Source: Sphaerolaimus hirsutus (Eukaryota; Nematoda; Chromadorea; Monhysterida; Sphaerolaimidae). From it: a stretch of DNA of 64,000 nt. Position 1 is the first letter of the stretch. Each line of letters opens with the position of its first letter. The stretch covers positions 20,100,318 to 20,164,317 of the forward strand of contig OZ038451.1 of NCBI GenBank assembly GCA_964036195.1. Direction: 5' to 3'. Positions 37,580 through 49,059 of this stretch are shown here, piece by piece. The notes beneath the pieces are model-generated. The model had not been told where the DNA came from. It was given only the letters and a program-made list of their open reading frames with translations, and ran no database searches. The translations under genes and the position numbers were made by a program.

Positions 37580-38445
37580 CGTTTTTTTTCTGAATATGAT
37601 GGCGCGTGAAGGAAGAAACCAATGTGTTTATTGTGAATGTGATTGTAGAAATGTGGAAGGATTGTTTGTTTTAATCATGAATCAAGATGTTGTTTTCTCG
37701 CTGATTTCTGAAGTAAATTCTGTAGTAAGTTTCTGGTTTCTGATGTTCCAGTAAATTAAGGATAGGTAATTATTCATCATTTTTGAATGCATGATTTTTG
37801 TATAATATTTAAATGGAATATTTAACGAAACAACAGAAATAACGATAAACAACACGTTAAAAGCGACCTTACATTTCGAAAAAATACGGTACTACCGCCA
37901 GATTTTGGGACTTTTCGGTAGAATAATTCGGCAGCTTGCTAATGACACCATTTTTCAGCAAAAACATAAAACCAAAGTTATTAGAAGCGCACAGAAGCAG
38001 CTGATGATGTGAATTGCATAAACAAAAATAGGTATAAAATGTACCTTTTGAGCCTATTGTGTTTATTTATCGTTTTTGAAACCTTTTTTGAGTAATGATG
38101 TAAAAGCGCCATGGCGATGGTATCTGGCGCTAGCGCCAAGGCAAAAAGCACCACGGCTAGGGCTCGAACTCGACTCGACTCGACTCGTGACTTGAGGGTA
38201 AAATTGGGTGCCGACTCGACTCATAACTGACTCGACCGGAAAATTTTTTGGGTTGCAACTCGAACTGAAATTTGAAAAAATTATGGCACTACCTTGCCCT
38301 GGCGCCATTGGCGCTTGGCGATGGGGGTCGGAAAGCGCCATGGCGCTTTTGGCACTTTTCTCATCACTACTTTTCAGTCAAGTAAAAGAGACTTTTATGC
38401 GCCTACGTGCAGTTGTTATGCTATTTTGAAAGTGAAATCGTCAAA

Positions 38446-40466
38446 ATGCACATGAGTATGCGATCAAAAGTATTTGTATTACTCATCATAACCTACACTC
38501 TGGCACTATTCCAAGTTTCCCATTCTAAATCCTTGATCCGAATGGAGCGAGCGAGCAGAAAATCCTGTTAGTCTGTCAAGAACCAAACAACCAAAAATGT
38601 CAACTCAAAATCGATTTGATTTCACTTGACTTGACAGTGTGCTATGCATTTCAATGGGAATGTCTAGAAGTGAATCAGTGCATAGACTCAAAGGACAGAT
38701 GTGATGGACACAGGGATTGTTCAGATGGGTCTGATGAATATAACTGCACAGGTGTGTTTCTGTGTTGCCAGTGTTTGCAGCAATTAATGCATCATGTACA
38801 TTGCATACATGATGTATAATATTCCAGACGGGGGTATTTCGAGGGGGGGACTATTTTTTTGCTAAGCTCGCTCAAACCTGGGGGTATTTCGAGGGGGGTT
38901 ATTCAAGGAGGGAAAATTCGAGGTAATACGGTATATGCATTTTGGTAGAGACTTTTGGTTTGGGGTGCACTACAGAGGGATTGACGCTTCGCAAGAAGGC
39001 GGAGTCGATTACAAACCAACAGAACTTTCATGTCTGAAAGAATTTTTTTAAAGAATTTGTATTTTATAAATGATGACCTCACGATGGAGTGGAGTGTTTC
39101 GTGCGGAAAAATGCTTGGCATGTGGTCCGCGGAGTATACTAATTACGTTTTCCGACAAAACATTTAGCATGCCGCGGGGACAGACACACGTTCCACTGCA
39201 GCAACAGGCAGTGTATCCAAGCGGACCAGGGCCACTCGCAGATTCTGCACAATTCCCTGTAAAATGTCAAGCGAAGTGTCAAAGTCTTGTCAAATGTCGC
39301 GAACATTCTCAATTTTTTACTTGTCATTTGGCACTTTGCATGATATTTGACATTATTCAGGGCAGTGTACAGGGTCTGGGACTGGCGACAGGTGTGCACG
39401 GGCAAGCCAGCCCGGTGCGATGACGGCTCAGACCAGATGCACACACATTGCCCTTTTGGTGGGTTAGGGGGGAATGATGGTTGACATGTTTCAGTTAGAA
39501 TGATTTAGTTCGAGAATGACCTATACTCGGCGGACATGATACTCTGCCCTAGCACTGATTTATGTCTCGTGTTGGAAGCGTGCCAATGATTATTTAATCA
39601 TGCGATTTCCGTAAAAAGATGAAAAAATTCATCGATGTGAATATGTTAATGAATAACATTATAACAACAATCATTTCTGTAATCTTTTTATGAAACCCGC
39701 ACGCGTTAACCATCTTTGGCGCACTTTCGGCGGGAACCACGCGTGCAAGGTGTAGTAACCGGAGTATACATACCATTCGGTTACATATAACTTTACCCCG
39801 GTGACAGTCCTGCTTAAGTACCCGTGCGCACTTGTAGCCCGCACAACGGGAAGGTTAAACTACTTAAGCCACGCCCTCTCCCCCCCCCACCAGCATGCAG
39901 AGGTTTCCTGTGCAGAGACAAAAGCAAGTGCATTCCAGCACACGAGCGCTGCGTCGGCTCAATACCCACATTTGCTGGATCCAACTGTGCAGATGGGTCA
40001 GATCAGAAGGATTGCCTCAGTTTGTTTTATTTGGCTAGCTGCCAACTGGTTGAGAGGAATGAACTGTGCAAATGATATTTCAGTTTTCCTGTGGCCCTTA
40101 CATGAAGTGTAAGGAGTGTCAAGTGTCATACAAATTTTATCAAATGTCTTGCAAAATGTCAATACCTAGTTTGGTAATAAATTTTTTTACCTGTTTTAAT
40201 TGACATTTAGAATGACATTCGACTTTTTTTACTTTACAGAGTACGACCTTGCCAACTGAGAATAATCTCATCACCGTAGTCACGACTTTGCAAATTCATT
40301 TCTGCACATGCAAAACAAAAGAGCATCCATGCAAAAAAATTTGCAAACACTCGCAGCCTGCGCACCGGGTGGCTTTCGCTGCGGCAACGGCGATTGCAGA
40401 TGGGCGTATCACAGATGCAATCGATATCAAGACTGTCCAGATGGAAGTGATGAAAATGATTGTTGA
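38446..40466 (+). CDS. Secreted protein with four LDL-receptor class A domains
   Basis: Six exons: 38446-38566 (Met and hydrophobic signal peptide), 38638-38751, 39168-39258, 39361-39458, 39894-40019, 40357-40466 (stop TGA). All junction phases agree and the total is 660 nt, giving 219 aa. Exon 2 holds a textbook LDLa domain with six Cys and the calcium-binding end CSDGSDEYNC. Exons 3-4 hold the second, split by an intron and carrying about 21 extra residues between its second and third Cys. Exon 5 holds the third, ending CADGSDQKDC, with a short insert before its fourth Cys. Exon 6 holds the fourth, ending CPDGSDENDC directly before the stop. LDLa modules bind calcium and protein or lipid ligands outside the cell; there is no transmembrane helix, so secretion is inferred. 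Exons 3 and 5 both begin by completing Ala-Cys-Arg-Gly. Specific function unknown. Confidence 0.88.
38935..39140. mobile_element. TACTCGGCGG-type MITE, right part
   Basis: It ends GTGGTCCGCGGAGTATAC and has AAGGCGGAGTCGATTAC and CGATGGAGTGGAGTGTTTC inside, as in the copies at 24.9, 28.5 and 47.9 kb. It lies in an LDLa gene intron. Confidence 0.5.
39220..39398 (+). mobile_element. Splice-site element forming an intron inside an LDLa domain
   Basis: The inverted ends CCAGGGCCACTCGCAGATTC and GGGTCTGGGACTGGCGACAG are retained in exons. The intron 39259-39360 (102 bp) starts GTAAAA and ends TTATTCAG, phase 2 on both sides. It splits the second LDLa repeat between Cys 2 and Cys 3. Confidence 0.82.
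39523..39768. mobile_element. Short TACTCGGCGG MITE, complete
   Basis: A 246-bp element from TATACTCGGCGGACATGATA to GTAGTAACCGGAGTATA, with imperfect inverted ends. It lies in an LDLa gene intron and is the uninterrupted relative of 29771-30864. Confidence 0.6.
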
Positions 40467-40887
40467 TTCAGTTTGTTTTGATTGAGAAAAGCCCGTTCAT
40501 TGGAAATATTTACGTCACTTTTGTAGCCTTTTTCATCCAATTACCGATGCAAAAAAGACATCAAAATCAGGGTTCAATACCGTACGTGGAGAAGTGAAAA
40601 ACCAATTTTAAAGTGGTAAGTAAAAGGTTGAAATAAAATAAAACTGGTGCCAGTACCGCAAATTGAGAAGTAAAATCGCAAAAGCGAAGTAAAAGTGAAG
40701 TTAAATGGCAAGTAAAAGTTGGCAAAAGCAGTTTCTCTTCGCGTGTGCCATTTTACTTCTCACTTGCATAACTGGCACCTGTTCACTTAGAATTTAAGTT
40801 TCTTTTAACTTCTCACTTCAAAATTGTTCTTCACCCCCCAACTAGCCGCATTGACCCCAAAAATTCCCAACACCCTCAAATATGAAA

Positions 40888-41989
40888 TCACGCAAAAGTG
40901 CCCCTCCGCCCTGCCTCCTCGCAAGTCTCAGTCCAGGCTCGAAACAACCTCATATCATCAGCCTCATTTACGCACATTGGACAATTGTCCATGACCACGC
41001 CGACCCCCGCGTGCGCGCACGTGTCCACGTCGGTGCCCTTCTTGAGCAGGAGCGACAGGGGCAACAGCTTGATCGGCGAGATGTTGTTCGCGCACTCTTG
41101 GCACGGAGACTGCGATTTTTTTGGTGTGATGGATAGGTTCTGGAAACGTGGCGCCGGAGGGTAGTGTTGTCCCGCGCCCTGTACGTCAACTCAATGGCGC
41201 CCGTTAACTGTTTTATGATGGCCAGTGCGATCGACCCTGTGCCGGTACACATCTATACCTGTTACCCATCTAATTTTACGCATTACCCATCTAGACCTGT
41301 TACCCATCTAATTCTACGCATTACCCACCTAGACCCATTACACATTTAGACCTATTACCCATCTAATTCTATGCCCTAGACCCATTACCCATCTATAGGG
41401 GTTAGATTAGGGATGGCACTTGATTTTTTTAACTGATTTTTATTTTTGTAATCAAAAAGCAAAATTTCGGGTAGACAGACATGCACTAGGTATTTTGCAA
41501 TTTTTGCATGTGAGCACACTGCTTCACTTACAGATTGACAGTGAGGGTTGTTTTCATTGTTTTGTCTTTTTACTGGCATTACATTTCTACATGCTAAAAT
41601 ACCATGTAAAAATAAGCCATATTATGTTAGCGTACAATACAAAATCCATCAAATGTCCTTCCACACACTTATAGGTAAAAGTATTTAAGTATGAAACATC
41701 ATACTTAATATATTCACCTTCTCTTCTTAGCATATTTTGACATGATGCCATGTACAATACCCATTGCTGAAGTGAAAGACGGTTGAAGTCACGGTTAGAT
41801 GTGTAATGGGTTTAGATGTGTACTACCTAGGCCCCAGCAGCGCGATCGAGTTGACAAAGTTAGATATGACGGATTAAGTAGACGGCAAGACTTGGGCATG
41901 TGTGCCAGAAAAAAGTAACTCACAGCAGCGGCACTGTGGCTTGCAGCTGCGATAACAACACTCAAGCAGAGAAATGTCAGTGCATTCAT
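40888..41989 (-). CDS. Secreted saposin-like protein, 95 aa
   Basis: Two exons on the minus strand: 41989-41924 (Met and a 22-residue signal peptide ending SHSAAA, donor GTGAGT, phase 0) and 41109-40888 (acceptor TCGCAG, stop TGA). The mature part has six Cys in a saposin-like arrangement: CQEC near the start, one Cys in the middle, then CPMC, and a final Cys in TCEEAG. Saposin-like proteins interact with lipids or membranes, and nematodes have many secreted ones; assignment here rests on Cys spacing and helical composition only. The end motif TCEEAG resembles TCVEEAG of the plus-strand gene ending at 35433. The coding exon is much more GC-rich than its flanks. The intron holds a repeat built of CCCATTACCCATCTAGAC-like units. 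Confidence 0.7.
41235..41835. repeat. CATTACCCATCTAGACC-ended repeat
   Basis: The left part has at least five CCATCTAGACCCATTACC-like units; the right edge has inverted AGATGTGTAATGGGTTTAG. It occupies the intron of the saposin-like gene. Confidence 0.55.
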
Positions 41990-42472
41990 TTTTTGGGTTA
42001 ACTGGATTTTTGCTACTGGCAACAAGGTGTCTTAGGGAAGTTTGTTTTATTTTTTTTGTTGCAAAATGTCGGCTGTTTCGCATTGATTTGAACATTGGTG
42101 CACAACATACATAAGTAGGCTGCTTTTATGTGTGAAGTTGGTCGCACAAAAAAGTTGGCTATTGTATTTGTAACACACGAATTATGCACGCGATCAACAG
42201 ACAAATGCAAATCGTGTCAACTTTCCAGCGGCACAAAAACAAATTCGAATCAATGCTTTAATCTGAAAACGCAATTAGCTACCTGCTGCATGAATAGAAA
42301 TGATCTGTTTATTCATTTTCGTTTTGTGCTACAATCGAAAAAATATCTAAAATACACATTACGTATGGTACCACCTGATTTGTATCTGAAAAACATTTTA
42401 ACCACTTTCACCATTTTCAAAATATCTATAAATTTTTTATGAAAACAACAAAAGTAACAAAATAATCAATTA

Positions 42473-45400
42473 TCAAAAATCCAATGGCGATTTTCCCGAG
42501 CCGCAAGTCGAGTCGCCAGCTGCGCTATAACTCTGGTCAGAAAATGCGGGCGGCAGGCGTAATACCTGAAAATTGGGGTTGAAATATTCAAATTTTGATG
42601 CCATTGTGTAGCGAGTGGCATGTGTTTTTTATGATTTAGGGTTGGAATGATATCACTTTTCGATATTGATAAACGAAAAGTGCCAAACTTCGATATTCTG
42701 TTTACTCCACTCCACTTGTGAAGGAAACACTCTTTCATGACGTCATCGTCTACAAAAACAATAAAATAGTGCACGCGAATCTCGCCTTTTCTGTGAAAGT
42801 GCGTGCATAAGTATCCTGTGCGCGTGTTATCGATTAAGACATAGGTAAGTAATGGGCCTGTGCCTCTGTGCATGTTTACCCACTGTGCATGTCAAGGGTA
42901 TTCTAGATTTTGACCTTCCAGGGGGTCGGATAGATGGCTAATCGCTCCTCTGGAGGGATAGATAGCTGGGAAAAAACTTTTGGGTCGTTTGGGGGTTCGC
43001 TGGGGTTCAATATATAGGCTTTTTCAAGATGTAGAAAAAATGCAGAAAAATCACAAAAAGTGAAAAATTACTAAAAATAATCTAAAAATATCTGAAAAAC
43101 ATTTTAACCACTTTCACCATTTTCAATATATAGGCTTTTTAAGCACATACTACAAAAATAGCTAAAAATAGACAATTAAACACTTGAACTAGTGATTTTG
43201 AAGGTGAAAATATACAAAAAACGGTATGAAAATTAGTGATTTTGAGTGAAAATTAGGGTCTACATGCACACTGGGTAAACATGCACAGAAGGCCTCAGTC
43301 GTAAGTAATTTTGGGCGCATACCTACTTTGCGGTCCGCCGAGTATACATTGCATATTATACATTTTCTTAAAAAGAGATATCAAAAAAGATATGTGAAAA
43401 ATTAACATCCATATTATTCAACCCATCACTATTTCGCACCAAATAAAATAGCGAAATAAAATTAAATTATTATAAAAAAACGAACCTCAATGGCGAACTT
43501 TTTCGCTCTGCACCGGTACACCAAATCAGTGCAGTTGGCTGGCCGGTGTTGTGACAAAGTTCCCACAGCACACAATCGCTCGATTATAAAACGACCTGAA
43601 ATGGAAGGAATTGGTTTTTTGACGTCGATATGAGTATACTGACTAGCGGTACACTTTATAGAACGAAATCTACCTTATCAGATACAAATAAAAATTGAAG
43701 GCGTCACTAGCAGAGCCTTAAAATGTTAAATGTCGTGCAAAGTGTCAAAAGTCATGTAAAATGTCTAACAATCGGTAAAGTAAGAAAAATTTTAACATTT
43801 TACAGGGTCTCCGTGTGGCACAATGTTAACTGCGTTCTACGCCCACAAATTGAACTGACCGGAAAGTTAGGACACTTACCATGATTTTTACCATAAACAG
43901 TAGTATCGGCCGGGGCTTCACCAATTTGGAACGGTGCTAAGCGCAAAACAACGTCACTGTGGCGTCTAATTCTCCGCCAAACATCGATAGCCTTAGAATA
44001 GAATAGACTTTGAACAGAGACGAGGTTAAAGATGGGCAATTAAAGTGACACAGTAGTTGACAACGACACCAAAACCAGTTGACATTTGGTGCCGTTGTCA
44101 ACGAGGCTGTGCCTCTGTGCATATTTACCCGCTGTGCATGTCGGGAGTATTCTAGATTTTAATCCTTCAGTGGGTTGGATGAATAGCTGATCGCTCCTCT
44201 GGGGGGATAGATAGCTGGAAAAAAATTTTGGGGGGTTCGGGGGTTCGCGGGGGTTCAATGTACAGGCTTTTTTAAGATGCAGAAAAATGTAGAAAAATCG
44301 CTAAAGGTAGGTGGAAACTTACTAAAAATGAGTATATAAGCACAAAAAATAGCTGAAAATAGACAATACAACAAATGAACCAGTGATTTTGAAGGTGAAA
44401 ATCTATAAGAAGGTATGAAAATTAGCGATTTTGAGTGAAAATTAGGGTCCACATGCGCACCGGGTTTACATACACAGAAGGCCTCAGTCGTTGTCAACTA
44501 GTGTGTAGGGCCAAAATCACACCAAAGTGGAATCTGACACAGTGACGAAACAGGCGGCATTAGGAGTCGATCTGATCAGAACTTTCAACAAGCACATGAA
44601 GCGGACCAATTGCATCTCGTCAAAACCTGAAAAACAAAAATAATCTGATCAGTCTAAAAATGTGTGAGTACAATGATCGCATATCACAAGAACCAAATGA
44701 ATGAATTATTCAGACTGTTGTCAGTTGACATTTCGAATATTTGAAGGATTTGCTCAATTTTTCATTAAAGTCGACGGACTTCTCAAAATACAATTTTCTG
44801 CCACTTAGGAACGGTCACTTATGTCTCAAATTTTAACCAACCCCAGTGCGGCGAGCCGAACAAATGTACAGCCACTCTAAGAACTCTTTTGCTTGCATTT
44901 TCACTGTGTTTCATAACTGCCGCTCTCAATGTTTCGAAGCATTTTTCCACATCAAAATTATCCACTGTGATAATTTCCGGTTGGCAGTGAGCAATTATTT
45001 TGTCTTTGTCAATGTAACTGGTTGATTGTAAGTCATAGCGGCCAATTTGAGTTTTTTGTCGGGTCTCTTGAGAGTTTACCTGTGATAAAACGTAGATTAG
45101 AAAAAGTTGTATGACCAACGAAATACACATACTGCAGTTATTATTTTTTAAACGACACCATTTTATATCGCCAGGCAATTTTCAAATCATCCATTTGCTT
45201 TGCAGTATTTATCTCGTCAAAATCACCAGCATCAGATCGAGATCGTTCCTCCTCGATTGGCGGCGGCAATTCCTGAATTACAAAATAAATAAAACGAAGT
45301 AAAGATTAAAAAATATATTATTGAATAAGTAGTTCGAGAATTGAATTTTGGCGAAAAAAAGTTTGGAGAGGAACCAATCAAAGACTACAGTATATTCTAA

Positions 45401-46952
45401 TATTCGGGGGTATTCAGCGAGGGGGGCTGTAGGCTGAAGCCCCCCTCCGACCCCTGAATTACAGTATATCGTCGAAAAATGCCCCTTCGAAAAACTTCCC
45501 TGTTAGCTGATTGAGGAAACAATAACATTTCCTCTCGAATAAACCCCACCCCATCGGTAGAAAAACGTCACGCGTATGAAAAATGTTTATGCATGTGTGT
45601 AAAATCTAAGTAAATATTCCGCAATTGATGTTCAATTACTAAATTAACCACAAACTTACAAAATTCAAAATGAAAGAGAAACGAACGAAATAGGTATAAA
45701 CATTTCGAAACGGAATATAAACAAAGACCAACATCGAGCAAATGGGCGCCATGGTGGGGTGCCACCACGATCAACTTATCGGATCGAACATAACCTTCGG
45801 ATAGAAATGTGCGCACAAGGACATTGGTGTGTGCGCACGGCGGCGGCTCGCCTGTGATTGTGAGAATGACCAGAACAAAATTCACTTTAAAAATAGATCT
45901 GGTTTGAACGCCACCCCCGCCCCCCCCCAATCCAAGGTGCTAAAGGCTCTATTTAGCGCACAGTTTTTTCAAAGTATGCGTATGCGTAAAGTATTTTGTT
46001 TTTACTCACTCCGAGTACAGAAAGTGTAAAAATTATTTAATTTTACTAGCGAGTAAATGAGTAAAATACTTTTTTTCCAGAAAACGTAAATGCCAGCATT
46101 CTTTCTCAGGAAAGCGTAAAATCGAGTAAAATTACCTTTTCTTTCTGGAAAAAGCATTATGAATTTTTTTCTGGACTACAAAGATGTTTTCTTTCTACTA
46201 ATAAGTATTCTTCATGAAAAGCACGGGTCTAGAATGGCAAAAAATTACTCTACTATACTGGCGTACTCTGAAAAAGTAAGCTTACTTTTTTCAAAGTATA
46301 CGCATGCGTATACTCATGCGCATGCGTATTTACTCGACACTCGAGTATGCGTACTTTTTGAGTAAAAGTAAATCTGCATTAACAACTGTGCTAGTTAGTT
46401 AGCTATACCTCCAAAAGAGGACATTTTTGGTCGATTTTTGCGCTGTTTTTTGTTTTACAGATCTGTATTCGGCGACAATCTGTTCGGATTTGGTATGATT
46501 TCAAAATCTAATTTTGAGCTAAATATAAACGTATGTTTAGCTATGAATAAGGCGTAAAAACCAGTTTTTCAATGTGGCAGTAGCATTTTGATCAAAAAAG
46601 TCCTTAACAATCACCACCAGTATTTGCAAAAATGGACACACATGTATGTAATTTACGACTCCCTAGTTTTTAAAAACCGTTTTAAAAATCTGGCTACCGC
46701 TACCTAAACCACGGATACAACCAAACCCTCAACCACCACACGAATGCACAAACAAAACTCACCAATAAGGCACACAGTTCCAGCAGGCAAACCGCCTTTG
46801 GAAGACAAAATCGCATCTAAATCGTCACAGCCACTGCTCAAAACAGTGGAAACCCCCCGCTGGTTCAGTTTAGACCACCCGGGTTGTTTTGAAGTGCTAA
46901 TGCTGTTGGATGTACATGGTGGGTCATTTTGCACGCTTTTTATGAATGACAT
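42473..46952 (-). CDS. ELP4: Elongator complex protein 4 (ELP4/PAXNEB family)
   Basis: RecA-like subunit of the Elp4-5-6 ring of Elongator, which supports wobble-uridine modification of tRNA. Eight exons: 46952-46763, 45851-45733, 45272-45159, 45079-44842, 44626-44521, 44007-43880, 43595-43486, 42565-42473. Lengths sum to 1098 nt, giving 365 aa with every phase matched. Landmarks: an N-terminal CDDLDAIL then GGLPAGTVCLIG, the degenerate P-loop region; LKIAWRY in exon 3; RVLRVAVHLFGSPHWG in exon 4; a SDVVLRL stretch in exon 6; the C-terminal LRLPPAFSDQ matching the family's closing LHLPPDLSD. Shorter than human ELP4 (about 420 aa), mainly through compact loops. The intron between 44007 and 44521 holds a hAT-like element (44103-44490); the intron between 43595 and 43880 holds a splice-site element; the last intron holds a nested pair of elements. 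Confidence 0.93.
42700..43347. mobile_element. TACTCGGCGG MITE hosting a second element
   Basis: The host right end is CTTTGCGGTCCGCCGAGTATAC. The insert 42854-43301 has the exact 8-bp duplication TAAGTAAT (42846-42853, 43302-43309) and inverted GTGCATGTTTACCC/GGGTAAACATGCAC near its ends. Confidence 0.8.
44103..44490. mobile_element. Second copy of the GTGCATGTTTACCC element
   Basis: The 8-bp duplication TTGTCAAC is at 44095-44102 and 44491-44498. The ends and interior match 42854-43301. It lies in an ELP4 intron. Confidence 0.8.
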
Positions 46953-47246
46953 TTTGATTGTTTAGTTGTGGCTGAAATTAATAAATTGAAAACACGTGGT
47001 AATTAATTCTGTAATTTGCGAAAGCGATTTGAGCGAATTGTTATGACAAATAAGGTAGATATTTAAGTAAAATAGCCATTCAGAGCCGTTTCGAGGCATT
47101 TAAACTCCCCAGAGATCTAGAATAATCGCATTTGAGGTAACGCTGATTGGTGATCTTTATTTAAACATCGACATTAAAAATAGACATTTTTTATAAATAA
47201 ATCACATAAATATTCTATCAAACAAATTTTATCTCATAAATCAACA

Positions 47247-49058
47247 TTAATCCACCGGTGCGCCTTGAATAGTAGCTACAATCGTTCTGCCGGCTGCAAG
47301 AAACGTCAAACATTCCACAAAATACCTCCAAATAGGTGATAAAGTAAATGTCTGGAATAGTGTCCGATAATGAAAGTAATTATCAAATTTGAAAACTGCA
47401 AGTGTGTCCAGAAATGTCAACTAAAAAAGGGACACAAACATGAAACACCAAAAAAACAACCAAACCAACCCGCCCGATCCCTGTGTTCACACAGCCACAC
47501 GCCCTGCCAAGTGCCCAACACGAAGGCGCCCTTGTTGACGGGCACGCACAGGGACGCGCCGACCAGGGCCGACTTGACGTGGCCCGGCATGTCGTCGGGC
47601 CCTTCGCACGTGTGACGGTAGGGCACTCCTTGCTGGGAAGGGAGTTGAGTACTCAATAAAAAACGGTATACTCGACGGACCGCTGAGTATGCCTCCTAAA
47701 TTACTTATGTCTTTTTAGTCGATACCGCGCGAGCGGGATACTTATGCTGGCACTTTGACAAAAACAGAATAATATATCAAAAAGAAAAAGGCGGGGTCAA
47801 GTACAGGAAATGAATGTTTTTTTCCTGGAACGTTTTTTTTTTTGAACAATTTTGATTTCTGTATGATTATGGAGTGTTTCCTACAGAAAACTACATAGCG
47901 TGTGAACTGCGGAGTATACTTTTTTATCAATTGCCAATCTCTCAATCTCACGTGAATTTTTCGATTTTTTTTCAAATCCGCCATTGCAATTATCGAACTA
48001 TGGTACTGGTTCAAAAATTTAAGGAATGACAGCTAACCTGCGGCACCAATCGATTGAACATCATTTCCATGTCACGAGGCACATCAGAGTCCCAATTCTG
48101 AGCAGATTAGACTGTGACAAATTTTAAAAAAATGAACAGCGCAAGACACGCCTACGAAACCAACCTCGTTCAAGCAGATGCTCGCAGATGTGTGCTGCAC
48201 TGCGGATGTTAAATTTTGCATTAGTCGAAGGAAATTAAATTTTAAGCGCACAAATACAAGGGGTAGTCCCTACCCTGTAAAGTGTTAAATGTATCCAAAA
48301 TGGCAATTAAAATTAAAATAACAGATTTTATTACTGAAATTGACATTTTGAATAAGGATTGATAAACACGTATGATATTTGACACTTTACCAGGTGCGGG
48401 ACTGACGCCAGAACTCGGCGCATTTAAATACGCAAGGTCCCTTTCACACCTTTTTTTCTGTGACGACTCCGACAACATGAGAAAGTTCAATAATTCAAGC
48501 AAAAAGTTCCATATTCATTAGATAAAATGGCCAGGTATACATAAAATACCACCAAGGCGTATATGCATGTCAAATTGCAGATGAATCGTGCTTGTCGTTC
48601 AAGAGTTATAGACGTTTGAACATTTTTGACATTGTCGCCATCTGTTGGGCTCCGACAATGGCAAAAATTTTTTTTAAACGTCTGTAACTCTTGAACGACA
48701 AGCACGCTTCATCTGCAATTTGACAGACATGCACGCTTAGGTGGTATGTATACTTGGCCATTTTATCTGGTGAATATGGATCTTTTTACTTGAATTACTG
48801 AACTTTCTCATGTTGTCGGAGTCGTCACAGAAAAAAAGGTGTGAAAGGGATCTAAGCCACCACCAGTCATCACATTCGCAAAAAAAACAACAGAAAAAAC
48901 ACACAGCAAAGATGCACAACACCGACATCCACCTTCTGAAGCTCATTTTTCAGCTGAGCCAATATCTCATCCGTGACGATATAACATCCCCGCGATTTGG
49001 CACCCAATTTTACGGCTTTCTGCATCCAAATGCAACCGCTTTTGACGCCGGAAGACAT
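47247..49058 (-). CDS. YjbQ/UPF0047 family protein
   Basis: Five exons: 49058-48905, 48199-48165, 48097-48038, 47632-47470, 47293-47247 (stop TAA). They sum to 459 nt (152 aa) with consistent phases. The family signature is complete: SRGCYIVTDEI near the N-terminus, QHTSASICLNE, NWDSDVPRDME, YRHTCEGPDDMPGH with the conserved His and Cys, then LGTWQGVWLCEHRD and a closing TIVATIQG. Members form trimers. Bacterial ones have weak thiamine-phosphate synthase activity, and the eukaryotic role is unsettled. Start Met 49058 precedes SSGVKSGCIWMQKAV; Met further upstream would add non-family sequence. Intron 1 (48200-48904) carries a 416-bp near-perfect inverted repeat and a splice-site element. Confidence 0.93.
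47667..47919. mobile_element. TACTCGGCGG MITE, complete
   Basis: A 253-bp element from TATACTCGACGGACCGCTGA to GTGTGAACTGCGGAGTATA, with the internal TTAGTCGATACCGCGCGAG. It serves as the reference copy for the interrupted ones. It lies in a YjbQ gene intron. Confidence 0.7.
48437..48852. repeat. Near-perfect 416-bp inverted repeat
   Basis: The arms at about 48437-48625 and 48665-48852 are reverse complements with few differences, sharing CTGTGACGACTCCGACAACA and CTCTTGAACGACAAGCACG-like blocks. The loop is about 40 bp. It lies in intron 1 of the YjbQ gene. Confidence 0.85.
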
Positions 49059-49059
49059 T

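Noticed and set aside
37320-37754. 144-aa plus-strand ORF
   Set aside because: Its start is transposon sequence, and a different frame (37506-37579) continues the upstream gene in phase.
39168-39458. A non-GT-AG intron removed exactly at the transposon ends of the LDLa gene
   Set aside because: Excising at the repeated CAG would restore a tidy LDLa domain, but a GT-AG intron just inside the ends keeps frame and fits the second gene as well.
45950-46390. Another complete hAT-like element
   Set aside because: The ends CACAGTT and AACTGTG are plausible, but the flanks (CTATTTAG and CTAGTTAG) differ and are not directly adjacent, so the duplication is not supported.
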